Shown: positions 34,918 through 47,923, numbered from the stretch's first letter. The stretch: 64,000 nt of DNA from Entonaema liquescens (GCA_902805475.1 CADCSX010000005.1:3049501-3113500); one strand, 5' to 3'. Program-made: numbers and translations. The notes: generated from the letters alone by a model not told the origin.

Positions 34918-35827
34918 CTAAGGATTCCATGGCAAAGACTCCGGGTGCTCTATCTTCGCGTATCCCTTTCCACTGATAAAAACATAATCCCAAGGCCCCT
35001 GTTTACTATCTTTTGCTAGTTTGAGGAACTCTTCCGCATGACCAGTGCCACTCAAATCTGACGTTACGTATGTGCCATCAGCACGCCTTTCGTCGAGATA
35101 ATAGAACCTACGGAATATTGTGTAAGTCATTTGGCTGGTAGATACGGTCTCGCGATGTTATATTTCATTATAGTGGATTTCCACTTACTTGTACGGCTTA
35201 TCATTATACGCAGTGAGCGCTAGATGATGAATCAAATGCGCAGTCGCGCCTTTTTGCACTGTTGGAGAATCAGTAGCTGCTCTCGTTCCGGGTTTGTAAA
35301 TAAGGATCGATATGACTTACTGGCGAAGCTTGTGAACCCTGGAACAGCAGTGAGATTCAGACCATTTCCTACGAAAAGGAACGTTCCTCCCGAAGGACCG
35401 AGCCCGTCGGGGCCGAGTTTCTCGAAACCCGCCACAGCTTCTTTCGCTACATAGTAAGGGGAAGTAGCATTCACATCAAGGGCACTTCGGAATTCGTCAA
35501 GCTCCGAGTCAAATGGATTTTCCGGAGGGCTTAGGCGGCCAGCAGCACCTAGGAATCATTAATATAAGAAGTGACTAGGTTATAAAGAAAAGGAAGAGAC
35601 GAACTGATATAAATAACTACACTGGGCACACCCAAGTCGGCGGTCACTTTCTCAAAGAGATCCGGTACTGTTTCCGGTTTCGTAGCATCGAAAGCGTAGT
35701 ATCGATACTTAGGATCTAGCCTCTGAGTCCTAGATGCTACGGCAACTTGGTATCCTGCCGCTGAGAACTTTTCGGCAGCAGCCTTGCCGATGTTGGGACC
35801 GGCGCCGATGATAAGAGCAGTTGGCAT
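34918..35827 (-). CDS. Short-chain dehydrogenase-like (SDR) protein without catalytic Tyr
   Basis: Four exons (35827..35605, 35548..35321, 35258..35189, 35107..34918) give 236 residues, and all phases agree (1, 1, 2). Introns are 56, 62 and 81 bases; the first has a GTTCGT donor. The N-terminus is a Rossmann loop, LIIGAGPNIGKAAAEKF, followed by beta strands typical of SDR enzymes (FDATKPETV, LDVNATSPYYVAKEA). The site of the usual Tyr-x3-Lys reads Phe149-Ala-Met-Gln-Lys153, so the catalytic Tyr is Phe while Lys is kept. The region that should hold the catalytic Ser reads FLFVGNGLN. Binding of NAD(P) is likely, but classical reductase activity is doubtful. It may be a non-catalytic or divergent member. 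Confidence 0.85.
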
Positions 35828-36601
35828 GATGAATGTGGAAAAGATGTAGATGAGGAGTATGGAGATGAATGTGAGAATCTAGTGAATGGGGTTTCATTGA
35901 AGATCCTGCTCTAAAACCATCTATATACTTGAGTTGTCGGCCAAATTGGTCGCTTCGTCCGGGACGGCGGACGAAATTTCTTAGCACTGCGGCGACTTTG
36001 GCCTTCGAGAACGCGATATGTTATAAATCTTATAATATGGAAATCCTTCTAGTTGCCTATGGACCATAGAAACCGGCCAGATTAGGGAGCCTTCTAGAAG
36101 ATAGAATTATTCAGATTTTTCTTTACCAATTATAGGCAAGTTATGGTCACTACACACACCGGATAACTCGGATATCTAGGTACTCATTGTTAAATTATTG
36201 AAGTATACGCGGAGCTCCACGGACTTATTTTAAACATAGTTAGTTAATAGTTACTGAAGCACAGGGAGGCGGCATCCTTAATACTACTTAGCAGATATAA
36301 CGGGAAGGTTGGTGATAGAGATGCTAGGTACCTGGACATACTAGCCCCGTCTCCCACTCAGGCTAATGCGCCATGCTTCAATTAATAAGACTACTAAGGT
36401 TAAAAAAAACCTGAGATTGATTCTAGTATTGAACCTATTGCGAGTGTCTTGGGTCGGTAAGCGTTCTTAGAGTTTAAGTTGAGTTATATTTACTTGGATG
36501 TCTAACAGTGATATAAGTTTGTTGAAAACGCCATCATGCGTGTGCGCTAGTCCTGTATGGAAAAGAAATGTCGACGTATGTAACTCTATAGGATGCTTCG
36601 T
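35828..36601. other. Intergenic
   Basis: No gene is seen. The stretch holds the 5' side of the SDR gene and the 3' side of the methyltransferase gene. Confidence 0.65.
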
Positions 36602-38215
36602 TCAACTTGACGCCTTCTTAGCGATGATTATTCCTTCCCTTGTTTCTTCTTCGTAGAACACAATGTCTTTGACTTCTAAGCCCACTTCGGCTAGTAGTTG
36701 CTTCCAATGAGTCTCAGTCCTCGCTTCGGCGTTTAGCATCGCGAGCATTGTCAAGTCTAGTTGCGTCTCATATCTATGAGCACCGTGATCCGGTAATACG
36801 ATTTCGTCAATCAGGAGTAATGAGTCTTTGTCCATAGAATCTCTGACGTAACCCAGGATGGATCGAGAATACCTATCAGGCCAGTCTGAGGAAAAGGGGG
36901 TTAAATTGTTAGCTGATATCATATTTTAAAAGGGACAGCAACCTAGGTAAGCATATGAGACTTACTTCGTAAAACACTCCTGAAGTAATATGATGCCGCA
37001 CCTGCATTGAAGTAATTAGCCAAGTCATTCCACCACCAGTGGGTTATTGAAATAAGTGCCACTCACCTTTCACAGGTTGGCCTTCGAGGAAGTTGACACC
37101 GATCTTTTCAATGCCGGGTTCAAGTTCTGCATTCTCTACTACCTCTTCTAGATCCTCTAGGATGATCGTCCCCTTTAGATTGGGTACTCGCTTCTTGAAG
37201 GCCTAGTCCTTATATTAGTTTAGTGTTGGTTGTTTACATGTAATTAACTTACTTTGCATTGATGACCGATGCCACCTCCAATATCAACGAAAGACACCCC
37301 CTTTTCTTCGCCTCCTTCCTTTCCGGCGGTGACTTTCTTAAATGCACCAGTGATTTCCTCTATAACTTCGGGCCGGTCCAACCAGGTCCTTACACCGGTT
37401 CGGTGAGAGCCCATAAAGACATTGAAGTGTCTCGCATTCTCCGGACGGGTCTTCAACCAATCGAAGAATGTTGCCTCTTCTGGACTCACCCGGTTGCCGA
37501 GCGCGAAAGCGGTATCGCTCTTTGCGTCGGGTGGGTTGTATGCATGGAGGCGTAGAAAGGCGGGAAGGTTTACCATAGAAACGAAGCAGTTGTCAACCCT
37601 GGTTAAGAGGTAAGTGGTCAAGATTAGCTGCTTATGGTGGCGTTCGGTTGCACAAATGACAGCCCGGGTTGTCTTACATAGACGCGACCCCTGCGCTCTG
37701 TCCGGTTCCTGATAGGTTGTTTCCAAAGTGGCTTGCAGCCCATAGTCCGGTTTCGACCTCACGAACCATGCTTACAGAAGCCAGATATCTCAGGATGCGA
37801 GCTAATAACTTTCGATCTGGGTTTCTACCTGACTTCTCTGCTAGTTCATCTGTTGTTAAAGGAGTAGGAGATTCCTTGAGGTTGCTGAAGATGTTGAGAT
37901 CAACGGCAATCCGAGCCGTGGGGGTTTCAAGTCCCTTTAGTTAAATTGTCAGCTAAACTGGGCTTTATAAGTTTTTATATGTTGATTTCTATAAGATAGG
38001 AGTATAGTTGATTTTCATAGATAAAAGAGGCCTACATTGTATAGAATTCGCTGGCAAGCTTCTTCAGGCGTTTCTAACTCAGGAACAAGTTTCTGGATCG
38101 TTAAGAGGAGTCTTTTTCGAAGTTGATCCCTTGATAAAACATTTATGAGTTTAGAAGGAGATCCTGAAACTAGGTTTTCAAGAAAAGAAACAGTCGAGTC
38201 CAACGAAGCTATCAT
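36602..38215 (-). CDS. SAM-dependent O-methyltransferase (COMT-like, secondary metabolism type)
   Basis: Six exons (38215..38036, 37934..37678, 37598..37253, 37202..37067, 37001..36966, 36885..36602) give 412 residues, with every phase consistent. The N-terminal helical dimerisation domain includes ARIAVDLNIFSNL and VDNCFVSMVNLPAFL. The SAM loop is VDIGGGIGHQC (residues 250-260). The late part reads YYFRSVLRNWPD and LLIDEIVLPDHG, as in plant-like and fungal natural-product methyltransferases. The catalytic base is usually the His of LHDW; here the splice between exons 5 and 6 gives LRNW, with Arg at that place. The acceptor molecule is unknown. An SDR gene next to it on the same strand suggests a small biosynthetic neighbourhood, but no core synthase is present. 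Confidence 0.9.
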
Positions 38216-41200
38216 TTTGAAGAGAGATGTATTTAAAGCTAAGTTGAAGCCAATAAAGATTATATTGTCCAGGTATGATTAAGAAACAATAAGGCTACTT
38301 TAACTTGATACTCTGCCGCCTTGGGTATGTAGTGATAGTGAGTATAAAGGGGGTCTATGAGTTTTCCACAAGGCAGGGGAAGATATTTAAATCACAAATC
38401 TAGCTACTATATTACGCTCAGTCTCTTCGGCATCGCTGAGGACTGCCTATGCCGACCGGACGCTCGCGCGCATCATGCCGATATTTGAGCATAGGGTGTC
38501 GGCACCGAGAGTATTCAACTACGTATTCAGCCTTGACGGAAACTGGGGTAGTCAGTAAGCGATCCATGGTTGGGTATTCATTGGGAGTATCTGCAGCGGG
38601 CCGGTGGGGTTAGAGGAGTGGTGGGCAGGTTGATAAGGTGAGATGCTGCCGCCGAATCCTAGATATATGAAACGTATATGAATATAGGAATATAGCAGCC
38701 TCACTACTCGCTGGAACTATGTATGCCAACATGCACCTGGCAGTAAGAAAGGCACATGTGACAATTCTAGCGAGTATGGTTACGTATGGTTATATCGAGG
38801 TTACATTCTCACTGCAGGAAGCTTTGACAACATGGCTTACTAAGATGATACCTAATAATCCTAATAGACCGGATGTTGCAGGCGAGGATAAATTCAGTTG
38901 GTAGGTTCGTTTTAACCAGATTATGTCGTACGTCGAATAATAAACTGCCATATGTCTCCCTACCTCTTACCTAGGTCGGTTGACCTTAAGTTATTTCTAG
39001 TATCATAGTTAGGTACTCTTACCTGACCCGGCTCGTAAACTGCAAAACGTTTCTGTACAATGCTATGAACTACCTAGGTAATATTTCTAAGTGATTCGTT
39101 GGGAGTGTTGATATCTGAATACGATACTAGCGCTGACCGACATAATAGTGTTATTGAATTCCACCAGTATGCCTCTTTCCTCTACCATCAAGTACCAGAC
39201 TAGTACGTGAGCTTTCGACTCTACCTATTTCTGATATTTATATTTAGCGCTACTTGTAGTAAGATAAGATACCTAGGTAATTTAACTGTAATAATACCCA
39301 TATCTGATATGATGCAGCTTGGGTTTTTTTTATATATATTTATCTACTATAAATCCCACTTGGTTCTTAGTATTATAATATAGACGGTATAATCAACTGA
39401 ACAATAGACTTCTTCAACACCTCTGGAACTTTACATAGCTGCATAAGTATATCCAGCTTAGATAGCCGTAAACCTGCACATTTTCCCCAACAACTTTATC
39501 TTCCTATGACTCTACTCCGGTAAGCAACCTGTAAATTGAATAGTCATGAGACTACTCGATCTTTATATCACCGATCTGCTGTACGATGGATGCTCAAGCA
39601 TCGGAATATCTTTTCTCCAGTACGTACCTCATGCTCTGAAATAGGGGTTATCTCATGAGACCCTTCCATTAATATGCCAATATCTCTTAGCTCGTATTTA
39701 GTAGTTTACTTACAAACTCAAGATATCTTATAATATCGTCACGAATTTGGGCGCGTTAAGTTGAGACTACCACTTAAGTCAAGCTCATACCCATTGACCT
39801 TCAGTTGCGATGTCGAGTACTCAGAACCATTCAGTCCATGACTTATCATGAAGTCGCAATCTATTAACCATCTTCAAAATCTCCGTCTTCTCTAATCTAG
39901 CCACCTTGGCAGCCTTGAAGTTAATGCGGCAGCCGTAAATGGTAACATGAAAATGCAGAGGTCGCAACAACCCCACCAGTTGCCCTTTTCGGAGTATGCA
40001 CCGGTTCGGGCTGTTGACGATCATAGCTCCTTGCAGCACTGATGTTATGGCGACCTTACGTTTGGGAAATGCCGTCTGCATGATCAACATCCTGCTCGCA
40101 TTTAAAGACTTATATTCTACTTTTCTCCGAACCCAGTTAGGTCAGTCGGTGTTAATTAATAATCGTGTAAGCCTCGCCTGGGCTTTGGTACGATACCTGC
40201 CTAAGATATACTTCGGTGAAATCCCGGTAAGGGGCTCGGTCCCGAAGAGTCGCGTTATCAGAAATTTTGTAGAAGGATGACTACCTACAGATAGGATTGT
40301 ATGCCAATACATGTGGTACACGGTCGTACTAAATAGGCTTGGACTCCTTTTCTAGGTCAAGCAGAAATGCAACTCATATATGCGCCAAGAGTGTCACTAA
40401 CCTGGTTCCAAGTAAAGCTTTACGGATGATTATATTACCGCACAGTTGTATGTAGAGGAAAGCTCCATTAGTTTATGTTGAGGTGTTACCACATAAAGAT
40501 ATCCCCCGAACCATAACGATGGGCTTCTGAGGTTAGAGATACCCGGGCTACTTTTTTCAGCATCATATTGCGGGATTTCTATAGTCTTAGTTACGTAAAC
40601 ATACGCGTGTTCGTATGCGGTCACTATGCAGTGCAAGTACTTGCGCGGGAATACTATGGCTAAGAGTATATGCTAGAGAAGATCATTATTATATAATCAT
40701 TAAGATCCCTAGGTTAGTGGGTGCTGGACGAATCACTTCCAGTCTAGAAGAAGTCAAACACGAACGCAGCCAAGCTTCTCAACAACTTTCTCTAGTCAAT
40801 AGACGTTACTCAATCTAGTATTTACACACGGTCTACCTTAAGTATCCAGGTAGAGATTCTTTTATCTAAATCCCTCCGAGGAAAAGACATCTCCTACTGT
40901 GACACTACAGATCAGCCTTATATGCTCTCAGGGGGTTTATTCATAATGACTCTAACCTAACAGAACTCTTCATTCGCCCCATTTCCCGCTCATAAGATAA
41001 TACTGTCCTCATTCCCGGGATTTGAAGGAATTCGCAGGTAATATGATCATATACTGGAGCGTCTTACTGCTTACCGCTTCACGCGCCGATCGATCACTTC
41101 TATAAGCAATCGTGAAAGTTAAGGACACGTTGATAGCCGTTCATAAGCCGTTACTAAGGAACCAATACACAAAATTTTGGGGATCGCCACCTATAAGACC

Positions 41201-41744
41201 AAGCGGTCATCAAAATGTTTTCCACCGAACTTTGCATTCAGCTTGCGGAGCCCCAGCTAGATATTATTCAAGATGTTAGTACGCTTACGTTTGAAGCTTA
41301 TTTCCCCATTTATTCAGAGACAATGGTAACAAGTGGATATTCATTAGTCTTCTTCATTAGTGACAGAGTCACCTTGAACGAGGCATGCAAACGCTCCTAG
41401 TGTGTTGCATAGCCCTCTAGCCGTCTCGATCTCTATTGTTTAATTTACACCTTCTTCTCCCGTCATGAACATGTAGAATAGAGAATTGGAAATATTATCT
41501 ACCTATATGTTAGCATGATTAGCTGAAGAAGGACTCAAGCTGAACGAACTATTATTTATAGTCGGCTTAGGAAGCTGTCTCGACGCCAAGTAGGGTAAAC
41601 GTAAAAAGTGTCCTTGGAATCCACAAGAAAAAAGAGGTAACTATTATACCATGAAGCTGTATTTTTATTTTTGTTTTAATTTCTAGTATGGCTGGAACTC
41701 AGAGTTTGTAAGAAAGTATGCACCCATAATATCGGCTCCCAAGA
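38216..41744. other. 3.5-kb gene-poor region
   Basis: No gene is supported. Short open frames (for example 38719-38904, 40090..39821 minus, 41215-41400) have no recognisable domain and no splice support. The palindrome TACCTAGGTA occurs twice (39071-39080 and 39270-39279). Base composition is moderately A+T-rich without RIP conversion. Confidence 0.6.
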
Positions 41745-43337
41745 TCAATGCTGGTACTTATAGTCTGGTACTCTGTCCGAGAAATCGACTGGTTCTGGAA
41801 CCGAACCCTCCCTAATCTGCCCCTTGAGCTCCTCACGACGATAGTAGATATGTCTGAGGACCCACCACAAGCCGAAAGAAATGCATATCGCACCAAGACT
41901 CCATGCGTGGCCGAGAGTATAAGCTGGCGCCATTGTCTGTGGGTATATCTGGCCCGAAATTATTCCACCCAGGTTTCCTAAAGCCAGAGTAAGCCCAACT
42001 GAGGCAGCTCGCTTACCGTCGGGTGCGGTATTAGTCGAGAGCCAGGCTACATTTGCGCCGCCCATAGTCCACGCGCACGTTGCGATGAGAAAACACGCGA
42101 AGTACTTCACTCCAACAGAAAGATGGTTTCCTCCGAGAAGCATGGAGTATCCGACCACTCCAAGTGGCGCGCAAATAATACATGCTAGGAATCGTCGCGA
42201 GAAACGATCGGATAAGTACCCACACACTCCATAGACGATGGAACCCCAGGCAAACACAGGGATGCTGAGATACTGAGATTGCTCGACGCTGAAGTTGAAG
42301 CCGAACCGCAAGATGATTGGCAGGAAGACACTGAAACCGTATAATATCGTGAGGCACATGACTTGGATAACGGCGTGTACCCAGGTCTTCACATCCTTCA
42401 TAGCCATCGTAAACTCGGTACGAGTATAGTGTCCTTGTCCCCCATTGTAAGCTTCAGTTATTTCCGCTCGCTTTCTCATCACGGCCCGGTCTTCTTCGTT
42501 AAGGAAGTAAGCCGTGGTATACGACGTTGGTATGATAAAGTAGCAAACGGCAGCAACCGCGACGGTCACCGAGCCTTCAATGATATATAACCTAGACACT
42601 TAGGTTTAGCTTATGATGATAGCGTCCATTACTGCATAACTTACCATCTCCATCCTGGGTACCCAGCTGCCCCATTCATGAACAAAATACCGTAGGCGAT
42701 CAAACCACTAAACGCACTCGAAATAGCCGAGGAGACTATAAGTCTTTATTAGCTCATATACAGCAAACTTGAAATGAAGGTAAGTCCAATCAAGCTTACT
42801 GAAAAGGTAACTGATTCTCAATCCAATCTCATCTCTCTTGTACCAATTTGCCAACATAAGGGTCAAGCTGGGCATCAAGAATCCTTCGAACATCCCCATC
42901 AACAAGCGACACGCAACGAGATCCCCAAAGTTCTTCGCGAAGCCATTTCCCAAGCAGCAAAGCCCCCAGCACGCCGCAGCCGCAGGAATGACGCGATTAA
43001 ACCCCACTCGCTTCACGATCAGCGCAGCTGGGAATTCTGAGAGGATGTATAGCGGGTAGAAAAGCGATACGGCGGTATTAAGTTGTGTGCCTACGAGGTT
43101 CAAATCGGTAATCATGCCCTGTGTCGCTGCGAACCCAATGTTGCCTCTATCTAGGAAGGAGATGAGCTGAAGTATAACGAGAATCGGACATATATAGAGG
43201 TCGAGTTTCGCGACGACGCGGGCCTCGCGCTTCTTGAACTCGGCATCCTCAGCAAGCGTAGCTGTTTCTACCTGTTGAGCTTGCGAATCAAGCTCCGGTT
43301 TCGCGGGGAGTTCCTCGGACTCGCGGTGAACACTCAT
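41745..43337 (-). CDS. MFS permease, anion:cation symporter (Dal5/allantoate) family
   Basis: Exons 43337..42800, 42735..42645 and 42591..41745 give 491 residues, with introns of 64 and 53 bases in phase. About 12 membrane segments are arranged as in the Dal5/Tna1 group. The first cytosolic part ends in RRVVAKLD-like KREARVVAKLDLYICP and the segment 1 motif FLDRGNIGFA. The 2-3 loop region has YILSEFPAALIVKRVG, and segments 4-5 have ACRLLMGMFEGFLMPS. The second splice rebuilds YPGWRWLYIIEG, a family hallmark. Such permeases import small organic acids, vitamins (nicotinate, pantothenate, biotin precursors) or ureides with H+. The exact substrate cannot be told from the sequence. Confidence 0.92.
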
Positions 43338-44312
43338 GATGGGGAATTTCGGTGAGTGAACTTAACGGAGAAATATTCACGGAGCTAAGCTTCGACAGAA
43401 AGGGAACACACCTCGCTATATACGATACGGAAAGGGAATCAAGCTACCCCGACGTCCCATCTAGCATGGCCGGCAGTAAATTTTATTCCATGTCCTGTCG
43501 GCATTTCTCCAATCCAACCTTCGTGGCATGCCAAGGTTGTATATACCACCCAGCGGTCTATCCCCCTGAAACTCGCCTAGGGGTGACAATTTTAACATTC
43601 TGATAAACCTACGTATAGAAGAGAGGAAGTATTTGCACACTTTACCTGAATTGCTAAAGCATTTCAAGGCAAACATGAAATTATCATATCTACCTACCAT
43701 CTATAGGTATAGATAGGATGTATTATTTATCACCGAGACAATAACAATATGCCGTCGTCCACCATCCATGAGTTTTGATCCCAAACATGACCCCGCAGAC
43801 AAGCCAAGACGCTCCCCCAGCTTCACAACGCTCAAGCGATGCCAATAGGGACTAGTTCCTGATTCCCCATGCTTGGCAATATAGCGAGCTAGGCAGCTGA
43901 AGTTCGTGAATTCCACCCATGGGGTTGGTAACCATGTCCGCGCTAACTGCTATTCATCCTAAGCGCGGTCTAGATAGTTCTAAATGCTTGAATCTTTTCT
44001 TCTGTGTGTCTAGCGATGATACTATTCCCTTAGTCACACATATATGCGGAGAAAACTCAAGTAGCTATCCCATGGTCGCATCGTGGCTGATAGAACCCTT
44101 CGTGCAGGAACCACACGAGGCCAAGAATTACACGATCGCTCATGAAATGCGACGCCTAGGTTCAAATATTCCATGTTCAGAAGTCTGTTGAATCCAATCT
44201 GATATGCATAACCGAAAAATGCAAGCTACCTACCTACTCATGCCAAGCTCCTCTGTTGGAATCAAGGGGATAATGATATTAGGCCGCAATACGAGTCCCT
44301 AGTCTTCGACCT
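43338..44312. other. Intergenic between permease start and the next gene's stop
   Basis: No gene is seen. Open frames of 70-90 codons occur (for example 43919-44191 plus) without recognisable content. A near-palindromic TATCTACCTACC...TATAGGTATAGATA cluster lies at about 43690-43715. Confidence 0.6.
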
Positions 44313-45283
44313 TTAATACATGAGCTCTCTGACAAAATCTTCAAGCTCACTCGTGCACCCCTGCATCTTGCTATGCTCCTCCTTCAATCTTCGGATCGTC
44401 ACCTTGACCCATTTTTTGTACTCTTTAGTTGGTGTGATGCCTTGAACGCTATTTTCGGTTTTCGCGAGCGCACGCTCAACGTCGGCTAACACACTAAGGA
44501 GATTCCAAATAGACTGTTGCGCATTAAGGAGCGTGGCCTTTTCAACAGATTCCCCGTTTTCTTTTCCTTTCCCCTTCTCTTTCTGTCTTGAGGGAGGGGA
44601 TGATGCTGATAGGGTTGGCGAATCTGGGGGTGACTTGAGCATAGTTGCTCTTGAGGATGGCGGGACGGTGCTGTCATCAGATTCGGACGAGGCAGATCGA
44701 GGCACCCTTAGGAAGGGGTGATTGAACTGCGTAGCTCTGGCTCTAGCTTTGAAATCTGGGTTATGGAAGACTGGTATATCACTTGTAGCCTCTGAGTTTT
44801 CACTTGGAGTCGTCGAACCCTGCCTAGATTCCAACCTATGGCCTCTGTGGTCGATTGCAATGGGCCTAGGGGTAATGGATTTTTCAGTGACCCGAGTGGC
44901 AATAGAAACTAATCACGAACTAACCTTATCTTGGGTTCAAACAGCTCCTCAATTTCCATCATATTAGCGGTTGCCTTTAGCTTGCTCATAACCTTTTTCT
45001 CGATCATATTGTAGACACTAAGCCCTGACTTATTACAAATCTTATCGTATCCGTCAAGGTTAAGCTGGTAGAGCAATGGTTCGAGGTCGGCATTCTTGTA
45101 GTCAGAGCCAACTTCCTTCAAGAAGCCCAAGAATATTTCGTTGTGGCGGCTATCCCACGAGAAACGAACGCGCGAATGCAAGTCGATGGCTTTGGTCCTT
45201 CCCCACACGAATGAATCAGGCGTGCGAACTGATTTGCTATTCGAGTTCTCGATATTGGTGACACTGCGATAAACCGGGGCCAT
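44313..45283 (-). CDS. Uncharacterised protein with disordered Ser/Pro/Lys-rich middle
   Basis: Exons 45283..44925 and 44865..44313 join over a 59-base intron (donor GTTAGT, acceptor CCTAG, phase 2) to give 303 residues. Residues 1-120 look like a folded, mixed domain (FVWGRTKAIDLHSRVRFSWD, then helices with NLDGYDKICNKSGLSVYNM). The middle is rich in Ser, Pro and charged residues with a KEKGKGKENG run. The final 80 residues are predicted helical and could form a coiled coil (WNLLSVLADVERALAKTENS, RRLKEEHSKMQGC). I do not recognise the family. The clean intron and even codon usage support a real gene. Confidence 0.7.
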
Positions 45284-46207
45284 GATCGCTTATTAGTTAG
45301 GATCAGACTTGTTCAACAGTGCTGTAGGACTCAGTAGATAGAACAATGAGCAGTATTCCAACTCCTTCATTACAATATGCCCGGGAGGAGCTCTTTTATA
45401 TTGGTCAAGAGGTCAATAGATGCTAACTCAAAATCACCTATGGAAGATCAGGTTCAGGCAGACGACTCAAAGAATGCACGAGATACCCCATGGCGATTGT
45501 TCCAGAAGAAATACTCGACCTGGGGTTTGAGAGCCTTATGAGTGACGTGGACATCTGCATCTCATAGGACGCGTTGGTTACACAAACATTAATTCTCCTA
45601 TGATAAGTTAACCCTAAACATTATAGGCAGTAATATAATGTATTGACGAAGGACTTATGATACGGATGACTTGTTTCTTTCTCTCTCTCCCTGTCTCTCG
45701 AAAGAAAGGTGGTTAACATCAGTTATTTACGATACACGGCATGAAAAGGAAACTTACTAAGTTACAAAAGACGACAGACATCAGAGATTATGTAGATAAT
45801 CAATATAGGTGTCTATAAGGATCATTCAGTCTGATAAATGCATTCATTAAAATTATTAAATCCGTAGGCGACGATCAAGTGTAGTTGACCAATCAAAATG
45901 CGAAGAAATCCAACTGATTCATGGATCTTATAAGGGCTGTGCACTGTAGTTCATCACCGATTCAGGTCGGATGAACATATAACAAGGGTAAGAGAACGAA
46001 TAAGAATAAGAGAAGCCTGAAATAAATGATCCACATCACTTTATTTTCCCCATGCATCGTACCACGTCTCAACCTTCTTTCAGCTTCCTACATAGTAGAT
46101 ATTCAAGCTACACTTTATTGATAATCTGAGGCTATCATTGGCTGCTTGTACTAGCTACCTAGTTACTATCAACGCTCTAAACCCCTAACCTAGGTGTTAA
46201 ACTACAG
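45284..46207. other. Intergenic, divergent promoters
   Basis: This 924-base region separates divergent genes (uncharacterised protein on minus, Zn2Cys6 regulator on plus). A CT-rich tract (TTTCTCTCTCTCCCTGTCTC, about 45677-45700) is present. No gene is seen. Confidence 0.6.
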
Positions 46208-47923
46208 ATGGCGCCCCGCGTTAGTAGATCTAAGGTAAAGTCGGGCTGTCGTACTTGCAAGTGAGTTTAGTTATCCGAATGCAATAAGTTTTATCCCGTC
46301 TAACCGCACCGTTAACTCTACGGAAGGGCTCGGAAAGTCAAATGCGACGAAGCCAAGCCGGTATGCCGCCGGTGCTATTCTACAGGCCGCATCTGCGAAG
46401 GCTACGGAATATGGGGAGGCGGTAATGACTACGGTAGCCGTCTCGTCAGCTCTAGCAGCAAAAGCTTAATGTCCTTCTACACACCAACGCTTGTGAAAGC
46501 GGTGAGCAAGGAGGAGACCTCATATCTCGAGTGGTTTACATACCGAAGTGTCTTGAAGCTTCCGGGCGCCTTTACCTTTGAGTTTTGGGACAAGCTTATA
46601 TTCCAAGCCGCATCGAGCGAGCCAGCTGTCTTACACGCTATTCTCGCTTTAAGCTCCGCCCATAGGAGAGAGGGACTTTGTTCCGATGGCTCTTCAGACG
46701 TCGCTCCGGATCAACAGGAACATTTCATATTGGAACATTACACCAAAGCGATAACTTATCTTCAGCCTCATTTCACATCCAGAAGTAACTGGTCGGTCCG
46801 TGTTGCACTTATCACTTGTTTAATGTTTGTTATAATGGAATATCTTCGAGGCCGTTTCAGAACTGGTTACGCTCACCTCCAGAACGGACTGAGACTTCTG
46901 AACGAGTATAGAGCCCGATCAAGCGCCATAGACTCTTATAGTCTGTTTCAAGAACCGTGTTGCGATTCGGCAGATGCCTGGATTATTCAAGCCTTTATTA
47001 GGCTCGACGTGCAGGCGAAGTTCCAATGCCAGGGGTCACAGTTTCTAAAAATTACCCAAGAGGATTGTTTATGCGACATTCCAGCCATCACGTCGATATT
47101 CCAATCTGCCAATCAAGCAAGGCAGCATCTCGACCGAATATACTGTCAGATTTTCTACCTGGGCTACGAATGCCGTCGTCAGCTGCAACCTGGGGAAAAG
47201 ATAGATCCTCAAAGTCTCCTTTCCAGACACCGACGACTTAGAGCCAAACTTGATTCGTGGCACAGTTCATTCAAAGCATCGAAGGCAGACCTCACGACCA
47301 GCAAAATCTCACAAAACACCGTCGCCCACCTACTACTGAGAATATATTACATGATAGCCGAGATCATGGTTGATACATGTCTTAGGCCAGAAGATCAGAT
47401 GAGATACGATATGCACACGAAAGCCTTTCAGTCCATCATGAGCCAGTTAAACTACCTACGAAGTCTCTCGCTATCCCCACCATTAGCATCCGTATTCCAT
47501 TTTGCGGATACGTCCAGTTCGATAACCGATCTAGGTGCTATTCCTGCACTTTATTATCTGGCCGTCAAATGCCGGGTACACAGTATTAGGCATGACGCCC
47601 TTGATTTCCTGCTAAATATAGTCCATAAAGAAGGGATATGGAGCTCTCATCTGACGGCAGGGATGATGGAAGAAGTCATAGAGCTTGAAGAGGGTGACTT
47701 CTATAATAACTGTGGCATGATCGAAGATAGCGACAAACTACCAGTATTACCTGCATCATACCGACTGCACGATATTGAAATACAGCTTCCCGACGGCTAT
47801 GAAGGAACAGCTATACTCGAGTGCAAGAGGAAGGTTGGCGATTCCCACTGGGAAGTGATTACTCGAGAGCTAACATACGACGTGAAGAAACGACGTTGGG
47901 TAAGTAAATGGAAGAAAAGGTAA
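46208..47923 (+). CDS. Zn2Cys6 (GAL4-type) transcription factor
   Basis: Exons 46208..46260 and 46327..47923 give 549 residues. The 66-base intron (GTGAGT...GGAAG) falls inside the zinc cluster, a common site in this family. The cluster cysteines are residues 14, 17, 24, 31, 34 and 41 (C-x2-C-x6-C-x6-C-x2-C-x6-C), with the basic KARKVKC step expected for DNA contact. The large central region is helical (EPAVLHAILALSSAHRRE, RVALITCLMFVIMEYLRGRF) as in the fungal-specific regulatory domain of this class, followed by a charged C-terminus. It is probably a nuclear regulator, perhaps of neighbouring accessory genes; this is an inference from position only. No direct target site is recognised. Confidence 0.93.
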
